NCBI GenBank assembly: GCA_015484575.1
Contig: WFND01000161.1
Span: forward strand, 1 to 40,143
Reading direction: 5' to 3'
DNA: 40,143 nucleotides
Source: Helicobacteraceae bacterium
GTDB taxonomy: Bacteria; Campylobacterota; Campylobacteria; Campylobacterales; Sulfurimonadaceae
Part shown: positions 33,402 to 40,143 of the stretch, piece after piece
Numbering within the stretch: the stretch's first letter is position 1
Layout: each line of letters begins with the position of its first letter
Made by a program: the position numbers and the translations under genes
The notes under the pieces: generated by a model
The model's database searches: none
Seen by the model: only the letters and a program-made list of their open reading frames with translations
Told to the model about the DNA's origin: nothing

Positions 33402-36003
33402 AGGTTATCTCTTTCCAGAGATGTTTATAGCTTAGGGTGCTTTTGATATTACGAACTGTGTTATCATGAGCATATCCGCCGTGAAAATTAATATCTACAT
33501 TTGTCAGTTTTAGATTTTCTAAAAGATTGTTGCTACTACTCCACTGCAGTGTGATGTGGCGAATATTTTTTATCTGTGAATCTCTTAGCGTTGAGTTGTA
33601 AGTTCTTGCAAAACGGACATATCCATTTCCTTTTTTTCCTTTGTTCCATGCACCGTTTATGTAGAGATTTCTATGCTCTGCCATAAGTACATTTTCCATC
33701 ACCAAAGGATGTCTTCCGCTATTTAAAATCTTAATATTATCGGCAGATACTTTGGCACAATACTCAAAACGAATCATATCAACCATGTTATCAGGATAGA
33801 CATTTTCATATACAAACTGAACACTCTGTATATTTTTACCTTTTATATCATGTGCAATTGTAAAATCTTTCAATCTAATATCTTCTATCAGATTAAGACC
33901 CCAAATCTCAGAGATATTTTTTGGAAATATTGTCTCTATTTTATGTGAAAGTGTTAATAATTTAGCTCTGCGGTTATAGCGATATAGCTGAAATATCTGC
34001 TGTCTTAAATATGGATATTTTTTTCTCCATATTTGAGAACCTATATTGTGTAAAAATCTATCTGTATTTGGGGTGCGTATAAGTATGTATCTATATGTAG
34101 TATTATCTTTTATTTTAGCTTCTGCTATTGTATTGTTTAGTTTTGTACTCTCTTTTAAGTGTCCAATTTTCTTGCCTCTTGAGCCTTTGACATATATAGC
34201 AGCTATATCTTTTGTGTGTAGATGAGAGATAATAATACTATTGTCTCTGCCCTCTCCCTCTAGCGTAATATGGTTTTTGTTGATAATTATAGAGCTATAT
34301 AGATCTATTTTTCCTTCCGCAAGAGTGATTTTACAAGGTTTAATTCCATCACATTTTTGTATGAGTTTATTTATGGCAACTGCATCATCTCTATCATCAT
34401 TTACGATTACTCCATAATTTTCAGCCAGAAAAAACTGATGTTTTTGAATATTTGATGATTTTAATATATCCGTATCTGGAAGGGCAAGTGCATCATGAGA
34501 GAGAAGCATAACAAAAATAAAAAAGATATAAGAGCCGACCATCATAAAATCAGGCATAAAATTAACAAGAGGGTGATCTACTTTAGCTACAGAATCATCA
34601 CTTGACTGCACATCACCACCTTTTGACCACTTTTGATCTGATATATTAAATAGAGCTTTAATTTTTACAACTGAGCCTATCCACTGCCCGTATAGCATTA
34701 GAGGAAGACTTCTCCATGAGACTATATGACCATTATAGGCTATAAAAGCTATCTGTATAGTACGCACAATAAGTATCCATGCAAAATAGAATAAAAAGTA
34801 GTAAAAAGCTTTAAAGATGCCTAAAATAATAGCACCGGTTATACCTACTAGAGATGTCCACATAGATATTCTCTGATCCAATATAGCCCACCAGATAAAG
34901 AATCCTACATGTTTTGGACCCAAAGCTAACGCTCTGTTTGAATTTCTTAAAGTGTTACCATACCAGCGATATGGTAAAGAACGACTAAGTTCAAAAAAGT
35001 CGGCATCACGACTCTCTAGTGAATAACAGAGTGTATCCGGAAGGTATCGCATATTCCAGCCATCTTTTAACAGGTTGTACCAAGTTGTCTTGTCGTCTCC
35101 CATTAAAAATCTAAATTTTCCGTGCATTACGGTTGTAATTACATCATTTTCCAATCGTCTGATAAACTCATCTTCTATAACTAAATTGGTTCTGTAAGCA
35201 GAGAGTCTTCCTGTGAGAGTTAGCACTTTGTTTGAGAGTGAGTGTGACTGAAAGAGCATGTGGCGTTGCCCGAATTTAAGATTAAACCAATCTTTGTACC
35301 AGTCTGAATTTGTTCTGATAAAAGCAGCTTCATTTGTAGTTAACGCACCCAATTTTGGATCAATTGCAAAATGTGGCAAAAGTTTTTTGAAAAAACCTTT
35401 CTCAAGATAACTGTCACCATCCATGAAAAAAGTTACACTATGATAATCATGTCCCTCTTTTAGATAGCGTCTAGCTATCGCCCTAAGACCATGTCCCATA
35501 GCGATTCTTTTTCCCTCTTTTTGATGTTGAAAAACAAGATCTACCTTTTTTCTTACGGTATGTGTGCGATAGAGTTTTTCTATAATTGTATCTTCTTCAG
35601 ATGAGCCGCTTGTGGAGACTACTATAGTAGCGTGTGAGGGAATGGTTAATAGTTCGTTAAATATAGACTTAAATGTCTCAATACTGACCCAGGCCTCTTC
35701 TTTGTATGATGGAATTAAAAAGTAGATATGATCTGGGTATCTTTTGGATTTATCAAGTTTTTCAATCTTTTTCAGATAGCCTTTATAGACAAATTTATTA
35801 TATATAAAACCACGAGCCATATTGAGACCCAACCAGCCGTAACGCCAAAAAGCAAACAGTCCTATAACAATAATTGTCTCATTTTTCGCATAATACACAT
35901 ATGGCCACATTATGTATATGATAACCATAGCTAAGCTTACATAGATAAGAGTCGGCTCTATAAGAGAGATTAAAGCATCACGTTTTCCATATCTTAAACG
36001 CAT
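33325..36003 (-). CDS. Alg8-like GT2 polysaccharide synthase fused to right-handed beta-helix domain
   Basis: An 892-residue fusion. Residues 1-490 match Alg8, the mannuronan synthase that polymerises GDP-mannuronate at the inner membrane: membrane helices near 15-35 and 43-62, a GT2 domain (about 90-350) with MDGDS (194-198), GDDK (302-305) and YRWYGNTLRN (345-354), then more helices (about 365-425). At about the length where Pseudomonas Alg8 ends, a hydrophobic segment (484-503) ends in DALA/LPD and looks like a signal peptide. Residues 530-892 form a pectate-lyase-like beta-helix (DDRDDAVAINKLI, ITLEGEGRDNSIII, many Asn ladders). The AlgG epimerase motif DPHDR is absent. The helix domain should be periplasmic, perhaps modifying or cutting the polymer. 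Confidence 0.82.
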   Translation of the reverse strand: MRLRYGKRDALISLIEPTLIYVSLAMVIIYIMWPYVYYAKNETIIVIGLFAFWRYGWLGLNMARGFIYNKFVYKGYLKKIEKLDKSKRYPDHIYFLIPSYKEEAWVSIETFKSIFNELLTIPSHATIVVSTSGSSEEDTIIEKLYRTHTVRKKVDLVFQHQKEGKRIAMGHGLRAIARRYLKEGHDYHSVTFFMDGDSYLEKGFFKKLLPHFAIDPKLGALTTNEAAFIRTNSDWYKDWFNLKFGQRHMLFQSHSLSNKVLTLTGRLSAYRTNLVIEDEFIRRLENDVITTVMHGKFRFLMGDDKTTWYNLLKDGWNMRYLPDTLCYSLESRDADFFELSRSLPYRWYGNTLRNSNRALALGPKHVGFFIWWAILDQRISMWTSLVGITGAIILGIFKAFYYFLFYFAWILIVRTIQIAFIAYNGHIVSWRSLPLMLYGQWIGSVVKIKALFNISDQKWSKGGDVQSSDDSVAKVDHPLVNFMPDFMMVGSYIFFIFVMLLSHDALALPDTDILKSSNIQKHQFFLAENYGVIVNDDRDDAVAINKLIQKCDGIKPCKITLAEGKIDLYSSIIINKNHITLEGEGRDNSIIISHLHTKDIAAIYVKGSRGKKIGHLKESTKLNNTIAEAKIKDNTTYRYILIRTPNTDRFLHNIGSQIWRKKYPYLRQQIFQLYRYNRRAKLLTLSHKIETIFPKNISEIWGLNLIEDIRLKDFTIAHDIKGKNIQSVQFVYENVYPDNMVDMIRFEYCAKVSADNIKILNSGRHPLVMENVLMAEHRNLYINGAWNKGKKGNGYVRFARTYNSTLRDSQIKNIRHITLQWSSSNNLLENLKLTNVDINFHGGYAHDNTVRNIKSTLSYKHLWKEITFTPLNARYAPPDGPRNLVEHIEVNR

Positions 36004-36006
36004 AAT

Positions 36007-37374
36007 TTACCACAAAGGCTTATGAAACCACACTTTTACACGCTCATTTAGATTTAAAGAATCTACATGCTCATCTAAAAGTAATTTAACAGTAACTTCA
36101 TTTAAGCTAACCTCATTAGATATCATAGACTCTGTATTTATGGAGAGATTTCCTAGTGTCTGTACATGAGCCTTAAATGTTCTGTCTAAACTGGGAATAT
36201 AGACCTCTGCACTCATACCTTTTTTTATATTTATCACTTCGTTTTTGAGCACTTTGCATACGATATATGGTTGATTGTCTGTCTGAATAACCATAACTTC
36301 ATCACCTGAACCGACATGATTTCCTACATGAGATTTAATGGCATATATGCTACCGTAAGCAGATGCAAATACACGTAGGTAGTTTAGACTGTTTACGAGT
36401 TCTGAGCGTCTTAATTCTAAATCTGTTTTGAGTGCTATAAGAGATTGATTTGTACTAGGGTATGATCTGTTTTTCTCTTGTAAATAACGTATATTTGCAC
36501 GTTGATAACGCTCTTTTTCTCTGTTTAATTCACTCAAAGTAATTAATCTGTTGTGATAGAGGGATTTTATCTTTTTATATCGCTTTTGTGCCTCTTTTTT
36601 CTCTAAATATAGTATATCTAACAGTGGTGATTTTCCTCTTTTTGCAGGAGTGTTTTCATTAAGAGATAGAAGTTTTTTATCTAAAATTTCAATTTTATCT
36701 ACAGTAGATTGTTCATCTAGCTCAAAAAGCAGAGTATTTGGCTCAACACGATCGCCCACCTTGACATAAATTGCACTTATTTTTCCTGTTGCGTTTGGAG
36801 ATACTTTTATAAAATTACCAGATACTATGCCTATAGAGCGATACACATACTGAATATTGTAAAAAATGGTTATGAAAATAAGCACTAAAAGAGAAAATCC
36901 AAGTGTTAAGTATAGACGAGAACGTTTTTTAAAAGCCACTTCTAAAGCTCCCATCTCACTGTCGCTTAGAGCAACTGACTCTTTAAGGGGAGTGTCTAAA
37001 ATAGGCTCATTGTATATACCTATAACTCCATCGGCATTTTCTAAGTTTCCTTCTATAGACAGCTCAAGGTACTCTCTTAAGACTCTTCTGTTGGATTCGG
37101 ATAGATCGACAAACTCAAAACCGCTGACATCATCTCTTGTGTTTTTGTACTTTAAGGTAACAGGAATCTCTAGCCTAGCTTCTGAAAATCTTAAGAGCAA
37201 TGAGGCGTCAATTATCTGATCGAGTTCATAACTACTTTCTAATTTATCTACCCCTACACCTGTCAATGACCAGTTTTTACATGTAAATATTTTATTGTCA
37301 ATAATTATCTGTATGGGTATATCGATACGATGTGAACGACGCATCTGATTTGATTCTATTTTTATTCCTGCCAT
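36007..37374 (-). CDS. Alg44-like PilZ and HlyD co-polymerase
   Basis: A 455-residue protein matching Alg44, the c-di-GMP-responsive partner of Alg8. An N-terminal PilZ domain (about 9-115) keeps both binding motifs, RRSHR (12-16) and NWSLTG (34-39). One membrane helix (about 154-177) follows, then a periplasmic HlyD/membrane-fusion domain (about 185-455) with the lipoyl-like half GKISAIYVKVGDRVEPNTLLFELDE and a central coiled coil (about 255-330). Alg44 activates Alg8 on binding c-di-GMP and spans the periplasm towards the export machinery. The gene is 3 bases before the Alg8 fusion. A TTACATGTAA copy encodes part of the second PilZ motif's approach (TCK at 31-33). Confidence 0.87.
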   Translation of the reverse strand: MAGIKIESNQMRRSHRIDIPIQIIIDNKIFTCKNWSLTGVGVDKLESSYELDQIIDASLLLRFSEARLEIPVTLKYKNTRDDVSGFEFVDLSESNRRVLREYLELSIEGNLENADGVIGIYNEPILDTPLKESVALSDSEMGALEVAFKKRSRLYLTLGFSLLVLIFITIFYNIQYVYRSIGIVSGNFIKVSPNATGKISAIYVKVGDRVEPNTLLFELDEQSTVDKIEILDKKLLSLNENTPAKRGKSPLLDILYLEKKEAQKRYKKIKSLYHNRLITLSELNREKERYQRANIRYLQEKNRSYPSTNQSLIALKTDLELRRSELVNSLNYLRVFASAYGSIYAIKSHVGNHVGSGDEVMVIQTDNQPYIVCKVLKNEVINIKKGMSAEVYIPSLDRTFKAHVQTLGNLSINTESMISNEVSLNEVTVKLLLDEHVDSLNLNERVKVWFHKPLW

Positions 37375-37418
37375 TATTTATAACCTAAATTTATCTGTGT
37401 TATTGTATCTAATTGGAA

Positions 37419-38324
37419 CTATTTTTCTTCATATAAGTCAAATATATTTATATTATCGGGAACTTTTTTAACACCATCACGATATGAACGTGTATGAGAG
37501 ATGATTCTTTTAAAATGTTTGCGAAGCGATGCGGCATCTAAAACATTTGGACGGAACCAGTCTCCTTTTGCTGAAAATAACCAATCTATGGCACTTTTGA
37601 TGTCTAAAAGTGTGTAATTTTGCTCATACATCAGAAATTTTATCTCTTTTGCCCACGACATAACATCAAAAGGTTCTTGAAATTGTGGGTCTATGGCAGA
37701 TAATTTAGAGATAAAATATTCTGTCATGGCAAACTGCTCTTGACTTGGTTTATACTCATCTAGTACGATATCTTTTGAGCTACTCGTGCTTTTGTCTGCT
37801 AATTCTCGATGCATCCAGCGTAAAAATTCGGCACGCCAATCAAAAGAGCGTCTGTTTTTTGAACGTTGATATAGGTGAAAATCTGTAAATATATCCGAAC
37901 TTAGAGCATTTTTGTCAAGTTGTGAGAGTGCAAAAGTCTCTAAAGAGAGAGCATCTTCATCTGAAATATTTAGATAATATGTTGCATCGCTGTACTCGCT
38001 GTTTAGTGTTTGAGAGATGCTTGTAGATGCTACGCTTGGGTTGTTTATGGCCTCAATAAGCTGGATATTGATGTCATATAAAATATAGGTATTTACCCCC
38101 TCGCGCTGACGAAAAATTTGTAATATATTTTTACTTACCAAAGCATCTAGTGCAGAGATAACTTCAGTTATAGGAGTTGTAAGCTTTTGAGATAGCAATT
38201 TTGCATCTACTCCGTTTTTTTTAGCTCCCCATTGAAAAGTGTATCTTATTATCAGAGGTATTAAAGCACGTTGGAGTATATTTAAGTCTGCTCTGTCTAT
38301 AAGGGTCTTAGGTATTTGAACCAT
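37419..38324 (-). CDS. Winged-helix-like protein of unknown function
   Basis: A 301-residue soluble protein. Residues 1-95 look like a winged helix (ALIPLIIRYTFQWGAKKNGVDAKLLSQKL and ISALDALVSKNILQIF), suggesting DNA binding. A second helical domain (about 155-280) has WRAEFLRWMHRELA and a Trp-rich segment (DVMSWAKEIKFLMYEQNYTL, IKSAIDWLF) that recalls the C-terminal regions of primosomal or phage replication proteins, but the match is vague. It overlaps the 189-residue gene upstream by 17 bases and precedes Alg44 by 44 bases, so it might regulate the polysaccharide unit or simply be a neighbour. Not recognised with certainty. Confidence 0.55.
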   Translation of the reverse strand: MVQIPKTLIDRADLNILQRALIPLIIRYTFQWGAKKNGVDAKLLSQKLTTPITEVISALDALVSKNILQIFRQREGVNTYILYDINIQLIEAINNPSVASTSISQTLNSEYSDATYYLNISDEDALSLETFALSQLDKNALSSDIFTDFHLYQRSKNRRSFDWRAEFLRWMHRELADKSTSSSKDIVLDEYKPSQEQFAMTEYFISKLSAIDPQFQEPFDVMSWAKEIKFLMYEQNYTLLDIKSAIDWLFSAKGDWFRPNVLDAASLRKHFKRIISHTRSYRDGVKKVPDNINIFDLYEEK

Positions 38325-38877
38325 TTTTTGCCCTTTTATCTGTCAATTTGGCTCTTACATGTAACTCTTTAACATGTTTATACTCTACATCTACAATATT
38401 TAAGAAGTAGGACTTGTCACCTGCTACGTTATCAAATATCCAGCTCTTTCCAAGATTACGAATAACTTCAATATCGTCTGAATCTAAAAGAAATTCCCCG
38501 CTGTTTTTATCTTTTATTTTACTTATATATATCGCCTCAAACCTCTCTTTTGCAGGTTTTGTTCCATTTTCATCTAAGATGATGTTTTTACGCAGTTCAT
38601 ACATGATGTTATAGAGTTTTTTAGATCTTTTATCCTCTTTTATATCATCTATAACAAAGCTTTTTGATACTAGCGATATTTTCTCAAAAGGATTTTTAAA
38701 AGACATCTCCCCAGAGGAGAGCCTACGAAAAAATTCACGATACTGCGAACGCTCTATCTTACTGGTTAAATCATCAATGTGAGCTCTTAAATTCACATCC
38801 TCTTCTATCTTAAAATAGTTCATAAGAGAGGTGATAAATTGAGTTCTTATAGCAATATCGTAATTTTCCAATGACAT
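38308..38877 (-). CDS. Soluble protein of unknown function
   Basis: A 189-residue protein, helical in its first half (about 1-110) and mixed in the second, with no signal peptide, membrane segment or cysteine. The ATG at 38877 has AAAGGAT upstream. It is first in the minus-strand run that leads through the winged-helix-like gene into Alg44 and the Alg8 fusion, and the overlap with the next gene suggests the two products work together. One TTACATGTAA palindrome lies near its 3' end (38355-38364). Family not recognised. Confidence 0.5.
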   Translation of the reverse strand: MSLENYDIAIRTQFITSLMNYFKIEEDVNLRAHIDDLTSKIERSQYREFFRRLSSGEMSFKNPFEKISLVSKSFVIDDIKEDKRSKKLYNIMYELRKNIILDENGTKPAKERFEAIYISKIKDKNSGEFLLDSDDIEVIRNLGKSWIFDNVAGDKSYFLNIVDVEYKHVKELHVRAKLTDKRAKNGSNT

Positions 38878-38912
38878 ATCCTTTTCTTAACTGTAATGAT
38901 ACCAATTTTGTA

Positions 38913-38918
38913 TATAAT
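38913..38918 (+). promoter_or_regulatory. Probable -10 element for the PA14-like gene
   Basis: A perfect TATAAT lies 27 bases before the GTG start at 38945 in the 67-base divergent gap. AGGTGAG just before the start gives the ribosome site. No clear -35 box is visible. Confidence 0.45.
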
Positions 38919-38944
38919 TAGGAATATTTTTTATAGGTGAGTGT

Positions 38945-39511
38945 GTGAAAAATTTAAATAATGAAAAAATTTTCCTGTCAATAGTTATTTTTATAGGGCT
39001 TCTTTTAATGTTCAAAACTATAAAACTACCTTTAAATGAAACAGTAAATGTCACGATTATGCAACAAAAAGGTTCTATATCCACAATAGATACGATACAA
39101 AAAATATCTTCAACAAAGAAAATCACTGTTGATAGTTTGAATTTTTTAGTATCTAGGACATTAGAACACCCTAATTTGGGTAAATTGGGTTACAGCAGAA
39201 ATATATTTTTAAAGGCAGAGACAAAAATGAGTGTCTTAAAATCTGGAATCTATGATTTTTTAGTAGCTTCTGATGATGGATTTAGATTAAAAATTGATAA
39301 CAAAAAAGTATGCGAACATGTTGGAGATCGTCCTATGCAGACAACTATATGTAAAGTAAAATTATCCAAATCGGTACATAAATTTGAGTTACTGTATTTT
39401 CAAGGCGGTGGACCAATGGGCTTAAAAGTAAAATATAAATCAATAGATGGCAAAAGTAGCTATTTTGTAGGTAAAAGCTCTGAATATATAGATTTTCAGG
39501 AGATAAAATGA
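38945..39511 (+). CDS. Membrane-anchored PA14-like domain protein
   Basis: A 188-residue protein with an N-terminal membrane anchor (about 8-25) and a periplasmic part. Residues about 95-185 resemble a PA14 domain, a carbohydrate-binding beta-barrel: SGIYDFLVASDDGFRLKIDNK is the characteristic core, followed by HKFELLYFQGGGPMGLKVKY. Two cysteines (in KKVCEHV and TTICKVK) may pair. The start is GTG at 38945. Its stop overlaps the next gene's ATG by four bases, so it is coupled to a PMT-family glycosyltransferase, suggesting a role in glycan recognition. The domain call is by pattern. Confidence 0.6.
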   Translation: MKNLNNEKIFLSIVIFIGLLLMFKTIKLPLNETVNVTIMQQKGSISTIDTIQKISSTKKITVDSLNFLVSRTLEHPNLGKLGYSRNIFLKAETKMSVLKSGIYDFLVASDDGFRLKIDNKKVCEHVGDRPMQTTICKVKLSKSVHKFELLYFQGGGPMGLKVKYKSIDGKSSYFVGKSSEYIDFQEIK

Positions 39512-40143
39512 TAAATAATCTATCTTCGCAAAATAGAGAACTCCTAGTTTACGTTTTTGCCGTTTTAATCATAGCATTAAGTACATATGTTTTTAATTAT
39601 TACAATCCTGCATCAGTTTTTTGGGATGAAAATTATCATATAGCTTCAGCACAAAAGTATATAGATGGAGTAATGTACATGGAACCACACCCACCATTGG
39701 GTAAACTTTTTATAGCTTTAGGAGAGGTGATTTTACACCCAAATGATTCTATAGATACATCTTATTTTTTGCATACGGATTATATTAAAAAGTTTCCGCA
39801 AGGTTACTCTTTTGTGGGAATGAGACTCTTTCCTACGCTTTTTGGTGGAGCATCATCTGCTCTATTTTTTCTTATACTGTACCGTTTTTCACGTCAGATG
39901 CAACTATCATTTTTATTTACTTCATTTTATCTGTTTGCTAACGCTTTTATACTTCAAAGTCGTTCGGCTATGCTTGAATCGACTCAGATGTTTTTTATAT
40001 TTGCATCAATATTGTGGTTTATGATTTTATTTGATAAAGAAGAGAAGTCTTATCGTGATTATTTTATATTGGGAATTCTTGTAGGTTTGGCTACTGCTGT
40101 AAAGGTAAATGGTCTTATTTTAATACTTTTACACCCATTTTTA
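39508..40143 (+). CDS. PMT-family (GT39-like) membrane glycosyltransferase, 5' part
   Basis: The first 212 residues of a membrane protein that runs off the end of the window. WDENYHIASAQKYIDG (about 43-58) carries the Asp-Glu pair, and EPHPPLGKL (about 63-71) the conserved loop, of the PMT/ArnT superfamily, which transfers sugars from lipid-phosphate carriers to proteins or lipids at the outer face of the inner membrane. Membrane helices are visible near 13-32, 105-130, 134-152, 165-180 and 190-208. The ATG overlaps the PA14-like gene's stop (ATGA). Substrate cannot be told from this part. Confidence 0.8.
   Translation, partial: MINNLSSQNRELLVYVFAVLIIALSTYVFNYYNPASVFWDENYHIASAQKYIDGVMYMEPHPPLGKLFIALGEVILHPNDSIDTSYFLHTDYIKKFPQGYSFVGMRLFPTLFGGASSALFFLILYRFSRQMQLSFLFTSFYLFANAFILQSRSAMLESTQMFFIFASILWFMILFDKEEKSYRDYFILGILVGLATAVKVNGLILILLHPFL

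Noticed and set aside
33325-34400. AlgG-type C5-epimerase label for the beta-helix domain
   Set aside because: The domain has the right fold pattern and location, but the AlgG catalytic DPHDR motif is absent, so only a generic beta-helix, possibly lyase-like, is supported.
2381-38364. TTACATGTAA as operator of a conventional transcription factor
   Set aside because: Fourteen of sixteen copies are inside coding regions, often far from any start, which does not fit a regulon operator.
1-40143. tRNA, rRNA, CRISPR array or insertion sequence
   Set aside because: No cloverleaf sequence, regularly spaced repeats, transposase-like protein or terminal inverted repeats were seen.

Overview
The window looks like chromosome from a free-living Campylobacterota (Epsilonproteobacteria), most likely Sulfurimonas-like. 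The DNA is AT-rich and genes are tightly packed with many short overlaps. Markers include a flavocytochrome-c-type sulfide dehydrogenase flavoprotein, a Helicobacter HP0495-type DUF493 protein and a leuC-mobA-moaC gene order. This placement is inferred from gene content; no rRNA or tRNA gene was seen to confirm it. No insertion sequence, CRISPR array or prophage was recognised, and no gene-free stretch exceeds 300 bases.

Layout. (1) 1-2940: DUF302 protein, Tat-exported FccB-like flavoprotein and a DUF2231 membrane protein, all minus. (2) 3037-7553: a minus-strand run of a secreted protein, leuC, mobA, moaC, a DUF493 protein, a coiled-coil protein and a tiny toxin-antitoxin pair whose 49-residue antitoxin is easily missed. 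(3) 7580-11396: an unknown membrane-protein pair, then a secreted protein, a small helical protein and a DUF808 protein. (4) 11353-16304: a TetR regulator divergent from a LolA-like protein, an outer-membrane barrel and an MMPL/RND transporter, with a 41-bp near-palindromic operator between them. (5) 16308-31376: one long minus-strand transcription unit holding a complete cellulose synthase set (bcsA, bcsB, bcsZ, bcsC), led by a SPOR-like gene and followed by five unusual envelope genes: two FlgO-like lipoproteins, an SH3-like protein, a DUF1566 lipoprotein and a nine-repeat BIG2 lipoprotein. (6) 31500-38877: a plus-strand SPOR-TolC hybrid facing an alginate-type unit made of Alg8 fused to a beta-helix domain, Alg44, and two unknown genes. 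(7) 38945-end: a PA14-like membrane protein and the start of a PMT-family glycosyltransferase.

How it works together. About 22 kb (16308-38877) appears devoted to surface polysaccharide. Two synthases lie side by side and each is linked to a PilZ domain with intact c-di-GMP-binding motifs: inside BcsA for cellulose, and on Alg44 for the alginate-like polymer. Cellulose would pass from BcsA to BcsB to the BcsC pore, with BcsZ trimming it; the extra lipoproteins may anchor or display the matrix. The alginate-like unit lacks the usual AlgK, AlgE and AlgX in this window. The SPOR-TolC hybrid could serve as its outer-membrane partner, which is inference.

The strongest unexplained signal is the palindrome TTACATGTAA, found perfectly 16 times in 40 kb against roughly 0.2 expected from base composition. 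Fourteen copies lie inside genes, in only the two frames that avoid a stop codon. It behaves like a genome-wide repeated word (compare HIP1 of cyanobacteria) rather than an ordinary operator.
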